From Gossypium raimondii (Eukaryota; Streptophyta; Magnoliopsida; Malvales; Malvaceae): 64,000 nt of DNA. Position 1 is the first letter of the stretch. Each line of letters opens with the position of its first letter. Made by a program: the position numbers and the translations under genes. Location: assembly GCF_025698545.1 (NCBI RefSeq), contig NC_068566.1, positions 2,029,362 to 2,093,361 of the forward strand, given 5' to 3'. A model generated the notes under the pieces. It saw only the letters and a list, made by a program, of their open reading frames with translations, did not search any database and was not told where the DNA came from. Shown piece after piece: positions 11,226-22,628 of this stretch.

Positions 11226-13620
11226 TTAAATCCTTACTAGCTGAATTTGGAGCTGATTTCCCCTCTGGCTTCGACAAAACAAAGTTGACAGCCAAACCCA
11301 AATTCCTCTATCCATCAACATTCCTTGAACCAACCTCTCCCAACCACGTCTCAACAGTCGAAAGACCGTGATTAACAACGCAATTGTAGATGCCGATCCT
11401 GATAAAAAAAACAAACCTGAGAAAGGTCCGGGTCCTATGCCTCGTTTCATGGTGCCATCACTAGTTGAACTCGAACAATCTGAAAGAGATAGCATATCTA
11501 AATCTTCTTCCTTCATCTGCTTGAATCCCAGCACAGCCTCTAGCATCTCATTAACAAACGAAGATCCCCGTTGAAATACCTGTAATGCAAGTAAAATAAG
11601 AGACCCAAAAATGGTCAAAAAGACAAGCCTAAAACCTTTAACAACAAATTAACATAACCAGAACTGAAAGAGAATGATTTTATTACAATGGAAGAACCGT
11701 GTCGATTACAGTTTGGGTTTCCGAAACTTTTGCAGTATTTTGCAAGAAAAAAGCGATCATCAGGCGTCCAAAAGAATGCTGCCTTTATATTTCCAGTTGA
11801 TAGAGCCTTTGCATAATCATCAAATGAAGATTGAGCAATGTGCTTGATATTCTTTTTTTGGAACCCAATGACCTTCACTAAATACTGGAACATAATTGAA
11901 TGTTTCATATCACAACCCACAATGGCATTTGTTTTCTTAAGATTTTTTATATCTAACCAACATGGTGATGCCTCGGTGTCTGAGCTTGTTATCATGGAAG
12001 TAAAGCTTTGTGTGTAGGTTGAGGAAACAACCAGGATCAGTATGAACCACGGGGCCAACACGAAATATGTTAAGTTGTTCCTTAGTGATTCTCCTGCAAT
12101 ATAAATAGTTTATCTGTAAGTGGTATCCTTATAGAACGTGCTCAGAAACTAGGGGAACCACCATAGATTTATCTTACTATGCCCTCCATAGAAGAGAGTT
12201 GCTATAGGGAACCACAAAATAGCTCCAACTTGTCCGAAAGGCAAACTACCAGATTCATGACTAGTTGTAGATTCAACTAACCAAATAACAAAAACATTGA
12301 AGACCGTCATAGCTGACAAAGTAGACCACATCACGTTGGTGAAAGGCATCATGAATGAAAAAACTTGGTTCAGTTCAAGGTCTCCCTTCCTCAATTGATC
12401 TGAGCCTTTCTCAAAATATGGAGATGATAGTCCTACATATATCTGGTCTGTCACCATTCTTTGGTAATCCCTAATTACTGGTAAGCCAATGGCTGCATCA
12501 TAATCCTTCAATACATAAAAAAAAAAATTGCAATTTCAGCCAGTCAACAGATATTTAATTATAGCTACTTACTTTACTGTAAGCTTCAAGATTCAGATAT
12601 TCAAAATTGTAAAGCAAAGGGAAGAGATTATAAGGAACAAAAATTAACCTTGCCTGAAACTTCATTAAGCGATTCATCAATAGAAGCATTACAAAGTCGA
12701 AACATTTTTTTTTTCCTTGTGGTGTCTGTTGCCATTATTGCAGTAGCTTTCTTAAAAGTATCAATCCAAAACCCTGTTAATTGTGTATTCTTGTGGTTCT
12801 TCTCGTCAGGGCTTATGCTAACAAACTCGCTGAGATTCGATCTTACTGGAGCAGAAATGCCTAACTCTGTATAATAGTGAACCGGCTTGGATGTCGAAAA
12901 CGATAAAGTTGCAGCCATTTCAACGATCCCTCCTGCATTTGGCGTTGGATTGCAGCTGTTCAAATCAAAAGCAACAATGTCTAAGTCACTGATTCTGTCA
13001 CACTGCCCATAGACAACCGTTTCAGGCTTTAACCACGAGTAGCCGCCGATCAGACTAGCAAGTTCGCTCGCAATTCCATACTTATGTCGAGACATGTAAC
13101 TGGTTGAAGATTCGTTTCCCGTTGTTGCTTTACCTTTTGCAGGCAGCGCACAAAGTACGTTGGCCTTGACTCTCCTCGTAAAGACATTGGTTTCTGCAGA
13201 GAATGTAGTTTCATAATTTGTGACAGTACATAGAATTGGCAACCTGTGTGATGTTAGATTTTTTATGGCCACGTAATTCTGATAATGATCTGCAATATTA
13301 TAAACAACAGTTACTTAATTATCGATCATGAAACCAGGAGATTACATCAAATGTTTTTGAATCACTTTACCTTCGATATCTATGGGTTTAACTTTCCCAT
13401 GCGAATGGTTGAATTGTAGTTGGATTTGGTGTGCATCTCCAACAGTGTTACATTTTGATTTTGATGACAGTAACAATAATAGCAAAGCAAATGCAAAAAG
13501 CCTGGCAAAGATGCTACTCGTTTCTTCCAACATGCCTCTGAGTATAGTTGTTGTTCCTATTTCTCCTTGAAAATTGAATCTGAACAACCTCCATTGGTTT
13601 GAGCTTGCAAGGAAGGACAA
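11226..13620 (-). CDS. GLR copy A: short glutamate-receptor-like channel, 5 exons, open frame
   Basis: Exons: 13620 (or 13533)-13371, 13289-12649, 12505-12178, 12093-11687, 11579-11226. All junctions are GT..AG and the phases agree, giving 630 aa from ATG 13533 or 659 aa from ATG 13620. ATG 13533 is preferred because it places a hydrophobic signal (ARLFAFALLLLLLSS) near the N-terminus. Order: signal peptide, about 180 residues not recognisable as a normal ATD, S1 (GISAPVRS...TGFWIDTFKKA), TM1, pore (GAILWFPIATLFYGG), TM3 (VVSSTYTQSFTSMIT), S2, TM4 (GPFSGLFFLSGSASTIALLI). The R-S-x-x-x-D/E-F segment is replaced by unrelated sequence (RDYQRMVTDQ), and the pocket segment is A-F-F-W-T-P. Plant GLRs are plasma-membrane cation channels. 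Channel function here is inferred only. Confidence 0.85.
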
Positions 13621-13743
13621 GATAATATTTTTAATTTTGGATCAACGATTGTACTTTTCTTGGCATGTTTTCACATTGTTGACCATCCCTAATTGTCTTA
13701 CTCTCTTCATTGGAAAGCTCCTAGTAATTGTGTTAAGGCTATG

Positions 13744-15472
13744 TTGAAATATGATCAAGAAATATGATTGGAAGAATATTTTATTATTAATTTATTATAA
13801 GATATTTTATATTAAATTGTAATATTTTATTGAAAGATATTTGCATGGAAACATGAAGAAAGGTCTTCGTGCTTCATAAAACCTCCCATTTTCTCTCAAA
13901 TTCCTTAAAAATTTGGTCCATTATCATAAAACCCCACTTTTCTTTGTAATATTTTATTCATTTCTTTAAAATTTAGTCCCTTGTCATAAAACTTCACTTT
14001 TCTCTCAAATTCCTTGAAATTTTTCATAGTCACCCAAAAGGAGAAGTGATGTAGAGATACTAGGGAGTTAGATGACCATCTTAGAAGTAGTCAATGAGAA
14101 AATAGAATTAATGAAAGTTGAAAAAAAGGGCATGAAAGTGAGAAAATAATACGAAGCAAAGACAAGGAAGCTCTTATGAAAAAAAGGTGAGTATTCGTAC
14201 TACCCTTTTTTATATTTCAAAGATTTAATTTAATAGATGATAATGATTGAATGTATAGTGCGTGAATTTAATTAAAGTAGTAGTGATGAAAAGTAACCAA
14301 AATAAGTTATGTAGAATTGAATGTTGAAATGAGAACATAAATGAAATGAGATGAGATGGTGATGAAATAAAAAGTGAAAGTGTGATGATATATATAATTA
14401 AGTGATCTTGAATAACAATTTAATAGAGTTGATAAGTAAAATAGTTGTTAATTGTTGGTATAAGTGATACAGATCAAAATAAGTGAATATATTCAACAAA
14501 ACAGTTTTAGATAGTAACAGAGTTTAACTTTAGAAATTCATCAAAATTTGCAGAAATCAATTTAGGGTTGAATTAAATATTTAATTAAATCTTATTGAGT
14601 CTAATTTTCCACAAAAGAAATGGTGTAAGTAATGAAATTTTAAATTATGAGATATATGAGTTTTGTAAGACAAAGTTAGAATAATTTTGGATTTCCTTCG
14701 ACTTTAAAATTTTATTAGAAATTGTACAAAAATTGAGGAGATTAGATTTATATGCCTAAAATATTGATGAGTCTATTTTAATAGAAATAAACAAAAACAT
14801 AATATGAATCTTGTACTGAAAGATAATTAATTTTTAGTGGAGAAGGGCCTGAAACGCCTAGCAACAAAATAGAGGAAAATTTAAAGAATTTAATGTATTA
14901 ATTGACTTATGGGAAAATTCTGAATTTTTATGGTAATTAAAAGATCATTGAGTCTAGATTCAAAAATAACAAAAGGATTTTAATTTGGAACACTGTAGAG
15001 TAAGATATAAATAATTTAGTGATTGTTACTCAAGTTGACAACTTTGTTAAAATTATGTAATTAGTAACAATTGAAATTAATATTGCATATAGACATACAA
15101 TACTAAAAGCCATAAATTATTTTATGAGTACATGTACATAAGGATGAGGAATGGAGAGGAGGATGAGGAGAAATAGTAGAAGAGTGTGACGCTAAGAAAT
15201 TATTATAAGTCATAGAATTTCTAATAAGAATAGTTTAAGTGAATTGTTAAGAGATTAAATGAATAATTGTAATATGGTGTATTAATGAATTTATTTGTAA
15301 AACTTTAATAGTTGTAATAATCTTATAAATTTAATCTAGAAACATATGGCATTGAAATTGGAAATAGTTACATGGGAATGATATGTGTATTATATTGGTA
15401 GAATTGTGGTATATAAATTTGATTGTAAGTGATAAGAAATGATAAAAAGAAAATCAATTGGACACAGAATTG
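13744..15472. repeat. unexplained AT-rich block between GLR A and orphan exon F
   Basis: The homology shared by GLR upstream regions stops at about 13743 (GGCTATGT) and resumes next to exon F at about 15473. The block has no sizeable ORF. It contains partial repeats of CATAAAAC...TTTTCTCTCAAATTCCTT (13877-14030). It looks like an inserted non-coding element, possibly a decayed LTR, but I found no matching ends or duplication. Confidence 0.45.
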
Positions 15473-15484
15473 ACGTCACGTTAC

Positions 15485-15695
15485 CATCAAGATCTATGGG
15501 TTTAACTTCCCCATGCGAATGGTTGAATTGTAATTGGATTTGGTGTGTATCTCTGGCGGCAACACAACGCATACATGAATCAGCTTCTACTTCTTCCTGA
15601 TCATCTCCATCTATTATCCCACTACACTTTGATGACAGTAATAATAGCAATACAATAGCAAAAAGCTTGGGAAAGGTTTCCCCCTGCATGGGCAT
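15485..15695 (-). pseudogene. GLR copy F: orphan exon 1
   Basis: Encodes a signal peptide (ETFPKLFAIVLLLLLSSKCS), then DTHQIQLQFNHSHGEVKPIDL, and ends at a GGTAAC donor (exon end 15485). It closely matches exon 1 of copy C (53457-53253), and the similarity extends upstream. There is no exon 2 downstream, because the next sequence is the block at 13744-15472. It is therefore a stranded first exon, left by the segmental duplication or by a later insertion or deletion. Confidence 0.8.
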
Positions 15696-17774
15696 GAGTA
15701 GAAAATTGAAATTGAATCTTCTTTCGTTTAAGTAGCCGTGAAAGGTAAGCTAAAAGTACTCACTTCGGGTCAACGGTAGGACTTTCAAGGTGTGTTTTCA
15801 TGTCCCTATCCACCATAAATTATCCTTGGGAACTTGCATTACTTGGTAACCTCCTAGTAATTGTGGTAGGGCTATGAATTGTGTGGAAAAATGAGTATCT
15901 TCACATCAGCAGCACCCAATTACTGGAATTAATAATGGCTAAGCCGGCCGCATGACATGACTGAAGCGTCATTCATATCATTGCTAGCAATGAAGGGTTC
16001 TCTCCTATTGCTAGCGACATGATAAAACCAGAATAGTTCTACATAAAAAAATTTTGCTACGTTTACTCGTTGCGGCAATTAATGAATAGTATCCATTAGG
16101 TCTTTAATCACAATATAAAAAAAAAATGCACGATTTCCATTTAAATATAACTGTATGATTGGAGATAGAGTTGTTCATGGGTCAGGCCACTCATCTAGAT
16201 CTTAAGGTTTACCTAAAAAATAAGAGGGTTTGAGTAAAAATATAGACTCAAAAAATGAGTTTGGACAAAAAATGGGTTTAGATAAAAAAATGAAGTTCAT
16301 TTTCTAAAAAGGTCAGGCTCTGGGTAAGATTTTTTTAGTCCAGACTCGGCCCGAAAGTATCAATACCTTTAACAAAGCATCTGTACCTTTCACAAAAGTA
16401 TTGATACCCTACCTGGTATCAATACCATTTTAAGATTCAATGTTTTGAAAATTAAAGAAAAATTGCTTGAGTATCAATACTCTCCCCAATGTATCGATAC
16501 CTCATAGCAAGTGTCGATACATTCTCTATTGTATCGATACTCTAGGCTTTAATGCGGGTCGTTTCGAGTTTAACATTTATAATTTGGACTAGACTTGGGA
16601 AAAATTTTAGACCCATTTTTTAGACCGGGCCTATCAATTGGGCCTAAAATTTTGTTAGGGCCTGACCTATAGATAACTCTAGTTCGAGGCCTACAAAAAT
16701 AGATTATTACTCAATAATAAACTTGTAGATGATAGTAACACTAGTGATATATATTTCTTTAATAAAACAAAAAAATAAGGGAATTTTAAAATTAAAACTA
16801 AATATATAATTATGTAAAAAGAGGTTACAAAATAAAATTTTAAAAATCAATATAATGAGAGTCCCAAAAGTAATTTATCAATTTTGATTTACTAGTTTAT
16901 CATTAATGCAAAAATAATTTCATTATTTTTAATAAATTAATTACGATTACCGATACCGCACCTAACAACCAATTTCTTCTTATATTATCGATAATTAAAA
17001 GGAAGCTTGCTAAAATTATTCCTTTTATGAATGAACAATATTATAATTTCTTTGTTCAAAAAAAATCCTGTAAATTTGCGCATAGGATTTAACTTATCAA
17101 TAGCATTAAGAACGAAAGAGACCTAACTTTAACCAATAAACACACACAAATAGGGCTCAGTTAGATTAAGTCGTATGTCTACATAACATGAATTCTATAA
17201 GTAACTTGTACCCAATTGTGCTATTCATCAAAAACATTAGAATCTATTAAACAATTATGCATGAAGAGTACATAAATTTTAAGAGTGTTACCATTTGGAC
17301 TTGCATAGATAACAAGTTTACACATTAGGTATATTTATAAATCATTATCAATATTTTTATTATTATGGATGTTAAAGGTATAATGTATGTAATCTAAGTG
17401 TGCAATTAATCTTCTACTTTCGTGTTTCTTTCTTAGTAAATACTACAAAACATTATTAAAATAATGTTGAAACTATAATAATAATAATTTTATTAATAAT
17501 ATTAATTAAAATAACATATTAAAATTTATTTTAGATATGATTCTATCAAAGTAAGAGTATTTCTTGGCACTAACAACATACACATTGTTTATTCTAGAAT
17601 TCAAAATAGCATTAATATTTAATGCATTTATAATATAACTAATTTATTTATATCAATTCTTTTAGAAATCAAAACAATAAAAATTAAATAGTAGTCTTAA
17701 TTTATTTATATATTCACGTATAAAATGCAGTAAATATTAATCCTATTTTTACATCTATGACTGCCATTTACATT
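15696..17774. other. GLR intergenic spacer, duplicated at 53460-54500
   Basis: No coding exons. 15720-16040 and 16740-17780 each align by eye with 53500-53790 and 53970-54560, for example the shared ATGACTGAAGCGTCATTC and AAATATATAATTATGTAAAA. The extra DNA here is mostly the element at 16166-16681. Confidence 0.65.
16166..16681. mobile_element. decayed hAT-type MITE carrying GTATCGATAC repeats
   Basis: The ends TAGAGTTGTTCATGGGTCAG and ...GACCTATAGATAACTCTA match the MITE family at 10458 and 33413. The flanking 8-mers ATTGGAGA and GTTCGAGG agree at only 5 of 8 positions, so this copy is old. Its centre holds seven copies of a GTATCGATAC-like palindrome (16357-16540). Confidence 0.65.
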
Positions 17775-17871
17775 CGTGATGTTAGGAGTCGGTAACATAT
17801 GTTTGGGAAATGGAACCAATCCTTGCCAGTTGAAGTTGAATCTGATTTCCCCTCCGGTTTTGAGAAAACAT

Positions 17872-19851
17872 AATTTTTGAGGATATACAATCTTAGATAT
17901 GATATGCAATCCTAGATATGATATATGCAATCTTAGATATGATATGCAATCTTAGATATGATATATAATCTTAGATATGATTTTGTAATCTTAGAGATTT
18001 AATTTGTAGATACCCTTTAATCTCAGCCATTGATCTGTACCGTTGGATTTGGGGAGGCTCAACTATAAATAGAGGCATTTCCCTTCATTGTAAAAAAAAA
18101 AAGGATAAAAAGAGAAAAAAAGAACGATTGGCAGTTTTTTAAAGGTGGCTTACTATTTTTTTCTTTCGATTATTTTTTTTACTCATTCACGATTTTAAAA
18201 AAGGGAGAAGGTGATACCACTGCGAATTTTATTTAGCCCCTCCGCTTTTTAATGTTTTTGTAATTAAGTTTTCTTTATTTTTTTAATTTACCCTTTTATT
18301 TATTTTAAATTCCAATTTAATCCTTTTGAACGACACCGTTTTAGAGGAGAAGGAAAAATTTCCCTTCCAGCCCCTCTATGTAACTCGCGCGTTCAAATTA
18401 GTCCTTTTACTTTTATTTATTTGCGGATTTACCCCAGATATTGTAATTGCAATTCAATTTAGTTTTCTTTTTATGTTTTTATTAATTAATAGTGTAATTA
18501 TTGTTTTTATTCTAATTATTTTTATCTATATATATTCCTTTTATATGTACACATATATGTTTTTTTAAAACAAATATTTTCCTTTTTTAATGAATATTTT
18601 CATATATATATATATGTATATATTTACGTTTTAAGTGATTAAATACCCACCTTTTTTTCCTTTTTTAAAATATACTTATTTTTATTATTTTATATATGTA
18701 TGTATGTATAATTATTTTTCTTTATTTTCATAAGTATATTATGTGTTGTATTTATATATAAATTCTATAACCTAAAATTTTATTTGTAAATTATAGTGTA
18801 TTTTAATCTTCATAATTTCCATGTGTACATCTTTTGATCCTTATTTATTTGTTTGCTATCCCATCCATTGTATAATTGTGTTTACATTTAATATTTTGCA
18901 TGTCATGGATTACCTTTTTTTATTCATTTGCTTATATTATTTTTATGTCGATGATGTATTTATTATTGTTATTATTATTATAGCATTTGTATGTATAAAA
19001 TCACATTACATCATTTTTTTACTCAAATTTAAAGATAGAAAATTTTTTAAAATTGAGATAATGTTCGTATTTAGGATTTTCAGGGGAATTGAGCCCTAAC
19101 GTATTGGGTTCCGATTTTTCTTCGTTAAATCTGATAATCGAGCATTTCTCTTCAATCAAAAAAATAAAAACTCATTATTGGGAATTCAACACGTTGTGTC
19201 CTAACATATTGGATGTGACGCATTGATTTCTCGAAATGAAGATTTTTTAAAAATAATAAAGGAAATATTCCGAGTTTGGGATTTTAAAGGAATTGTGCCC
19301 TAACGTATTGGGTGTGATTTCTTAAATATTGGATAAGTGGATGTTCTTTTAAAGTAAAGGAAATATTCCGAGTTTGGGATTCTAGATGAATCGTGCCCTA
19401 ACGTATTGGGTGTGATTTCTTAAATCTTGGATAAGTGGATGTTCTTTTACAGTTTCATTATACAAGTATTTTGGCCCAATTCATTTTGGGGAAAATTAGA
19501 ATGCTGTGCCCTAACGCATTGGGTGTGGTATCTTCTTTCTCTGAAATAATAAGGGTCTTAATACGTAACCTTTTAAGTTTTGCTAAGGATTACGTTTTTT
19601 CCAAATTCTCGACCTTAAGACACTAATTAATTAACTAGGTACCAATTTTGTGCGTTACGAGGGTGCTAATCCTTCCTCGTACGTAACTGACACCCGGATC
19701 CGTTTTTTTAAAACTCGTAGACCAAAGCCGTTTTTTTAGGTGATCCAATCACACCTCAATAAAAGATTGATAGCGACTCCCAATTTTAAATTTTTTTAAA
19801 AAAAATTCGATAACTTAAAAATTTTGTTTTTTCAATAAAATGGTTTCGACA
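17872..19851 (+). mobile_element. LTR-type insertion in the GLR B tail
   Basis: GLR homology stops after GAGAAAACATA (17871) and resumes at GTCAGCACT (19852). The insert ends in ATGGTTTCGACA, the same terminus as the solo LTR at 6597. It carries a promoter-like CTATAAATAG (TATA at 18064-18071) and five CCCTAACGTATTGGG repeats (19094-19515). The left end lacks the matching GTCAG, so the 5' side has probably been deleted. Confidence 0.65.
17885..17995 (+). repeat. short tandem repeat, about 19-21 bp unit, six units
   Basis: Units of the type CAATCTTAGATATGATATG with small indels occur in direct head-to-tail order at the left end of the LTR-type insertion. Confidence 0.8.
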
Positions 19852-19860
19852 GTCAGCACT

Positions 19861-21292
19861 TGATGGGTGTCGAATCCACCAATATAAACCTACGCCTTAA
19901 GTTGCAAATTATGCAGTATAGGGAGTAGGGTCGATCCCTCAGAGACTGGTTTACTGTAAATTGTTGCTCGTTTGACCAGATTTATGTCGGGGCAGCTGTC
20001 GTGCCCAAGACGTTTGGGGGGATAAAAATTTGAAAACCTGAAATTAACAGAAAAATAATGTCCAAAGTAAAAGTTGAAAACAGAATAATAATAACCGTGA
20101 AATAAATATTAAGAAAAATTAATTAGAATGAGCTCAGCTTTAGGCGCGAATTTTCCTCGTCTTTGAACCGATCCTCGAAATTGGATGAACTCCCATTTTC
20201 CAATAAGCTAGTTATAGCTACCAAGGACGCCTCGGACACCAACTCTTCCTTGTGTAAATTAGTTATGGAACGTCCAATAACTAATTATTACCGATCGAAC
20301 AACCACGAAACGTTCGTGATTTAGAACTCCGGCAGCTTTGCGTTCTAAAAGAGCCTAGCTCGAACCAGTGCCCTCAACCGCGTGGGACATTTAAATCCGG
20401 TTACTACTTCCCTTGACGGAACCAAACATCAATCTCCACTTGGCACGCCAATGTGTTCACAGAAAACCGATTAGAAACGTTCCTTTCGGAATTCCAATTG
20501 TACGTCTAATCACACTAAATCAAATGACGTCTTTTTTGACTTAGTGATTATCTGACTTTATGAGCTGACAAAATCAAACTCTTAATCCGGAGAAGTAATA
20601 AGTACTGGAATTTTAGAAGTTAAATGGCTCGGGTTTCTTACCTCACGGGTTTTGACGAGGCTAATTTCGGCCTAAAGCTGAAAATGGGTTTAGTTGGCTA
20701 AGGTTTGGGACATGTTGGTATTTGATAAATAAGGTAGAAAGGGTGAAAAGATGGGTGATGTGATTGAGTATGGGGGTTGGAATATATTAAAGTGGGTGGT
20801 TGAAAAGGGAATTTGAAAAAAGAAATTGCAAATGATTTAAAGTTGGTTGCTGCTAGAATAAATTGAAGGCAAAGAAGCTAAAGAAACAATGTTACGTGAG
20901 AAAGGAGAGAATTGAAAGATAAAAGCTAAATATTTTTTGATTGATGAATTGATGAACAATACATGCTTTATTTATACTAGAGGATTTACTAATTTAGGAG
21001 CCAACTAGTCTAGAAATTCAAGGAAAAAAAAATATTCCATGACAAAAATATCCCAAAATAATCTCCCCCACTAAGTCAACAAAATTTTCAGCTAATTAAT
21101 ATTGGAAAAATTCTACTTTCGCCCTCCTTCTTTGCTTCTTTCTTTAATTTGGCCCAATTGTTTCCTTTTTCTTCTATTTAGTCCCAAATTGCATTCCTGC
21201 ACAAAATTCAATAAATATAGCAAAATTAGTGGTGCATTCTCATAAATTAACCAATTTAATTACATAAAATATGTAACTTTAGTATTTAATCA
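19861..21292 (-). repeat. 3' LTR of the gypsy element
   Basis: 1432 bp, paired with 28019-29449. Contains a minus-strand TATAAATA at 20969-20976. Confidence 0.92.
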
Positions 21293-22628
21293 AATCCCCC
21301 CTACTTAGCTTATGTTAGTCCTCGAGCATTTTGTATGTTTCTGCAAAAGGAAAATTTTCCTCCAAAATAGGACTTGACCCTCATAGATTGCACAATTCAA
21401 CAATTTAATCCTAGCACATTAACATCTCAAATAACCTAGCCTTATAAGTAAGTAAATATATTTCAGAATTTACGAGAGCTTGATAGGCTTACCTTTCATT
21501 TATTATATTATTTATTTATTTTTGTACTTAGGACATTATCGAATTTTTTGACGCGAGACATGATGACATCCCAAGCACCATGTTCCGGTTACTCAATTCG
21601 GACGTCTCTAAGCGGGTTATTTCGCCCTACTCATGATAACTTGTTAGCGGAGTGAGTGCAAATAAATTGGACAGCCACACGAACCTTTTTTACGCGAGAT
21701 GTGATGACAACCCAAGCACCACGTTCCGGTTACTCAGCCCGATGCACAACCCCAATTGTTCACTCTTAACATTCGTATCAGAGGAGTATTATTATTTTTT
21801 CTCTTTTTTTTCTTTTTTTTTTGAAAGACATGATATATGATGAAAGGTAGGCAATCAAGCAAACTCATAATTTCCAAAAATTTCTTACCCACTAAGTCTA
21901 GGTTATTGAAAAGTTTCATGTGTAAAGAATTAAATAGCTAAATCGGTCAAACCATAAGTGTACCATCCCAATTAAAAGAAAAATTTACCTTTTACTAAAA
22001 ACATGCAAAAATAGCGATGACAGATAAGCAAATTAGAGCCAATTTATGTTTCCCTCCCCCCTACTTATTTTACATTGTCCCAATGTAATATTAAAGAATA
22101 AAAGTAAAGATAAGTAGGAGAAAGAGAGAAAAATAAACTCCCCATGTATTTCAACGTCGTGGAGGGCGTTCTCGTAGGTAGAGTGGGCCTTAACTGAAAT
22201 AAAAAGAATTTTCTAGGTTGACATGTGGAATTTAATTTCGTCTTGGAATGTTTTCCTGCAAAAATAAAAATGAAAATAAAATAAAATAGTATAAATAATA
22301 ATAATAATAATAATAGGAAAACTAAAAATGTTTTTTTTTATGATTAAATTTATTAGCTAAGCTTTAAACTTAAGAAATAAATTAAAAACTAAAATTTCGA
22401 TATTTGGTAAAATAGTCGTGATAAATGCACCAAGTAAGTTCCCAGGAAAGAGAGGTGAGTCACAATGGACATACTTAAGTACCAAGTCTTTCCTTAGACA
22501 GAACTAATCCTCGACATGCATTTTCATTTTCCATTTTACCAAAAATTTTATTTGCATTAAGGAAAAGAAAATTTGGGTTGCCTCCCAACAGCGCTATGTT
22601 TAATGTCGTTAGCTCGACGACCTGTTAT
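21293..22628. other. gypsy region between integrase and 3' LTR, non-coding
   Basis: Contains two copies of a CGCGAGA(C/T)(A/G)TGATGAC...CCAAGCACCA(C/T)GTTCCGGTTACTCA segment (21551-21596 and 21693-21737) and a trinucleotide ATA run (22295-22314). No convincing ORF. Confidence 0.55.

Noticed and set aside
18326-19099. Two hydrophobic ORFs resembling small membrane proteins
   Set aside because: Runs of T-rich codons in LTR sequence produce apparent transmembrane stretches. No splice or start support.
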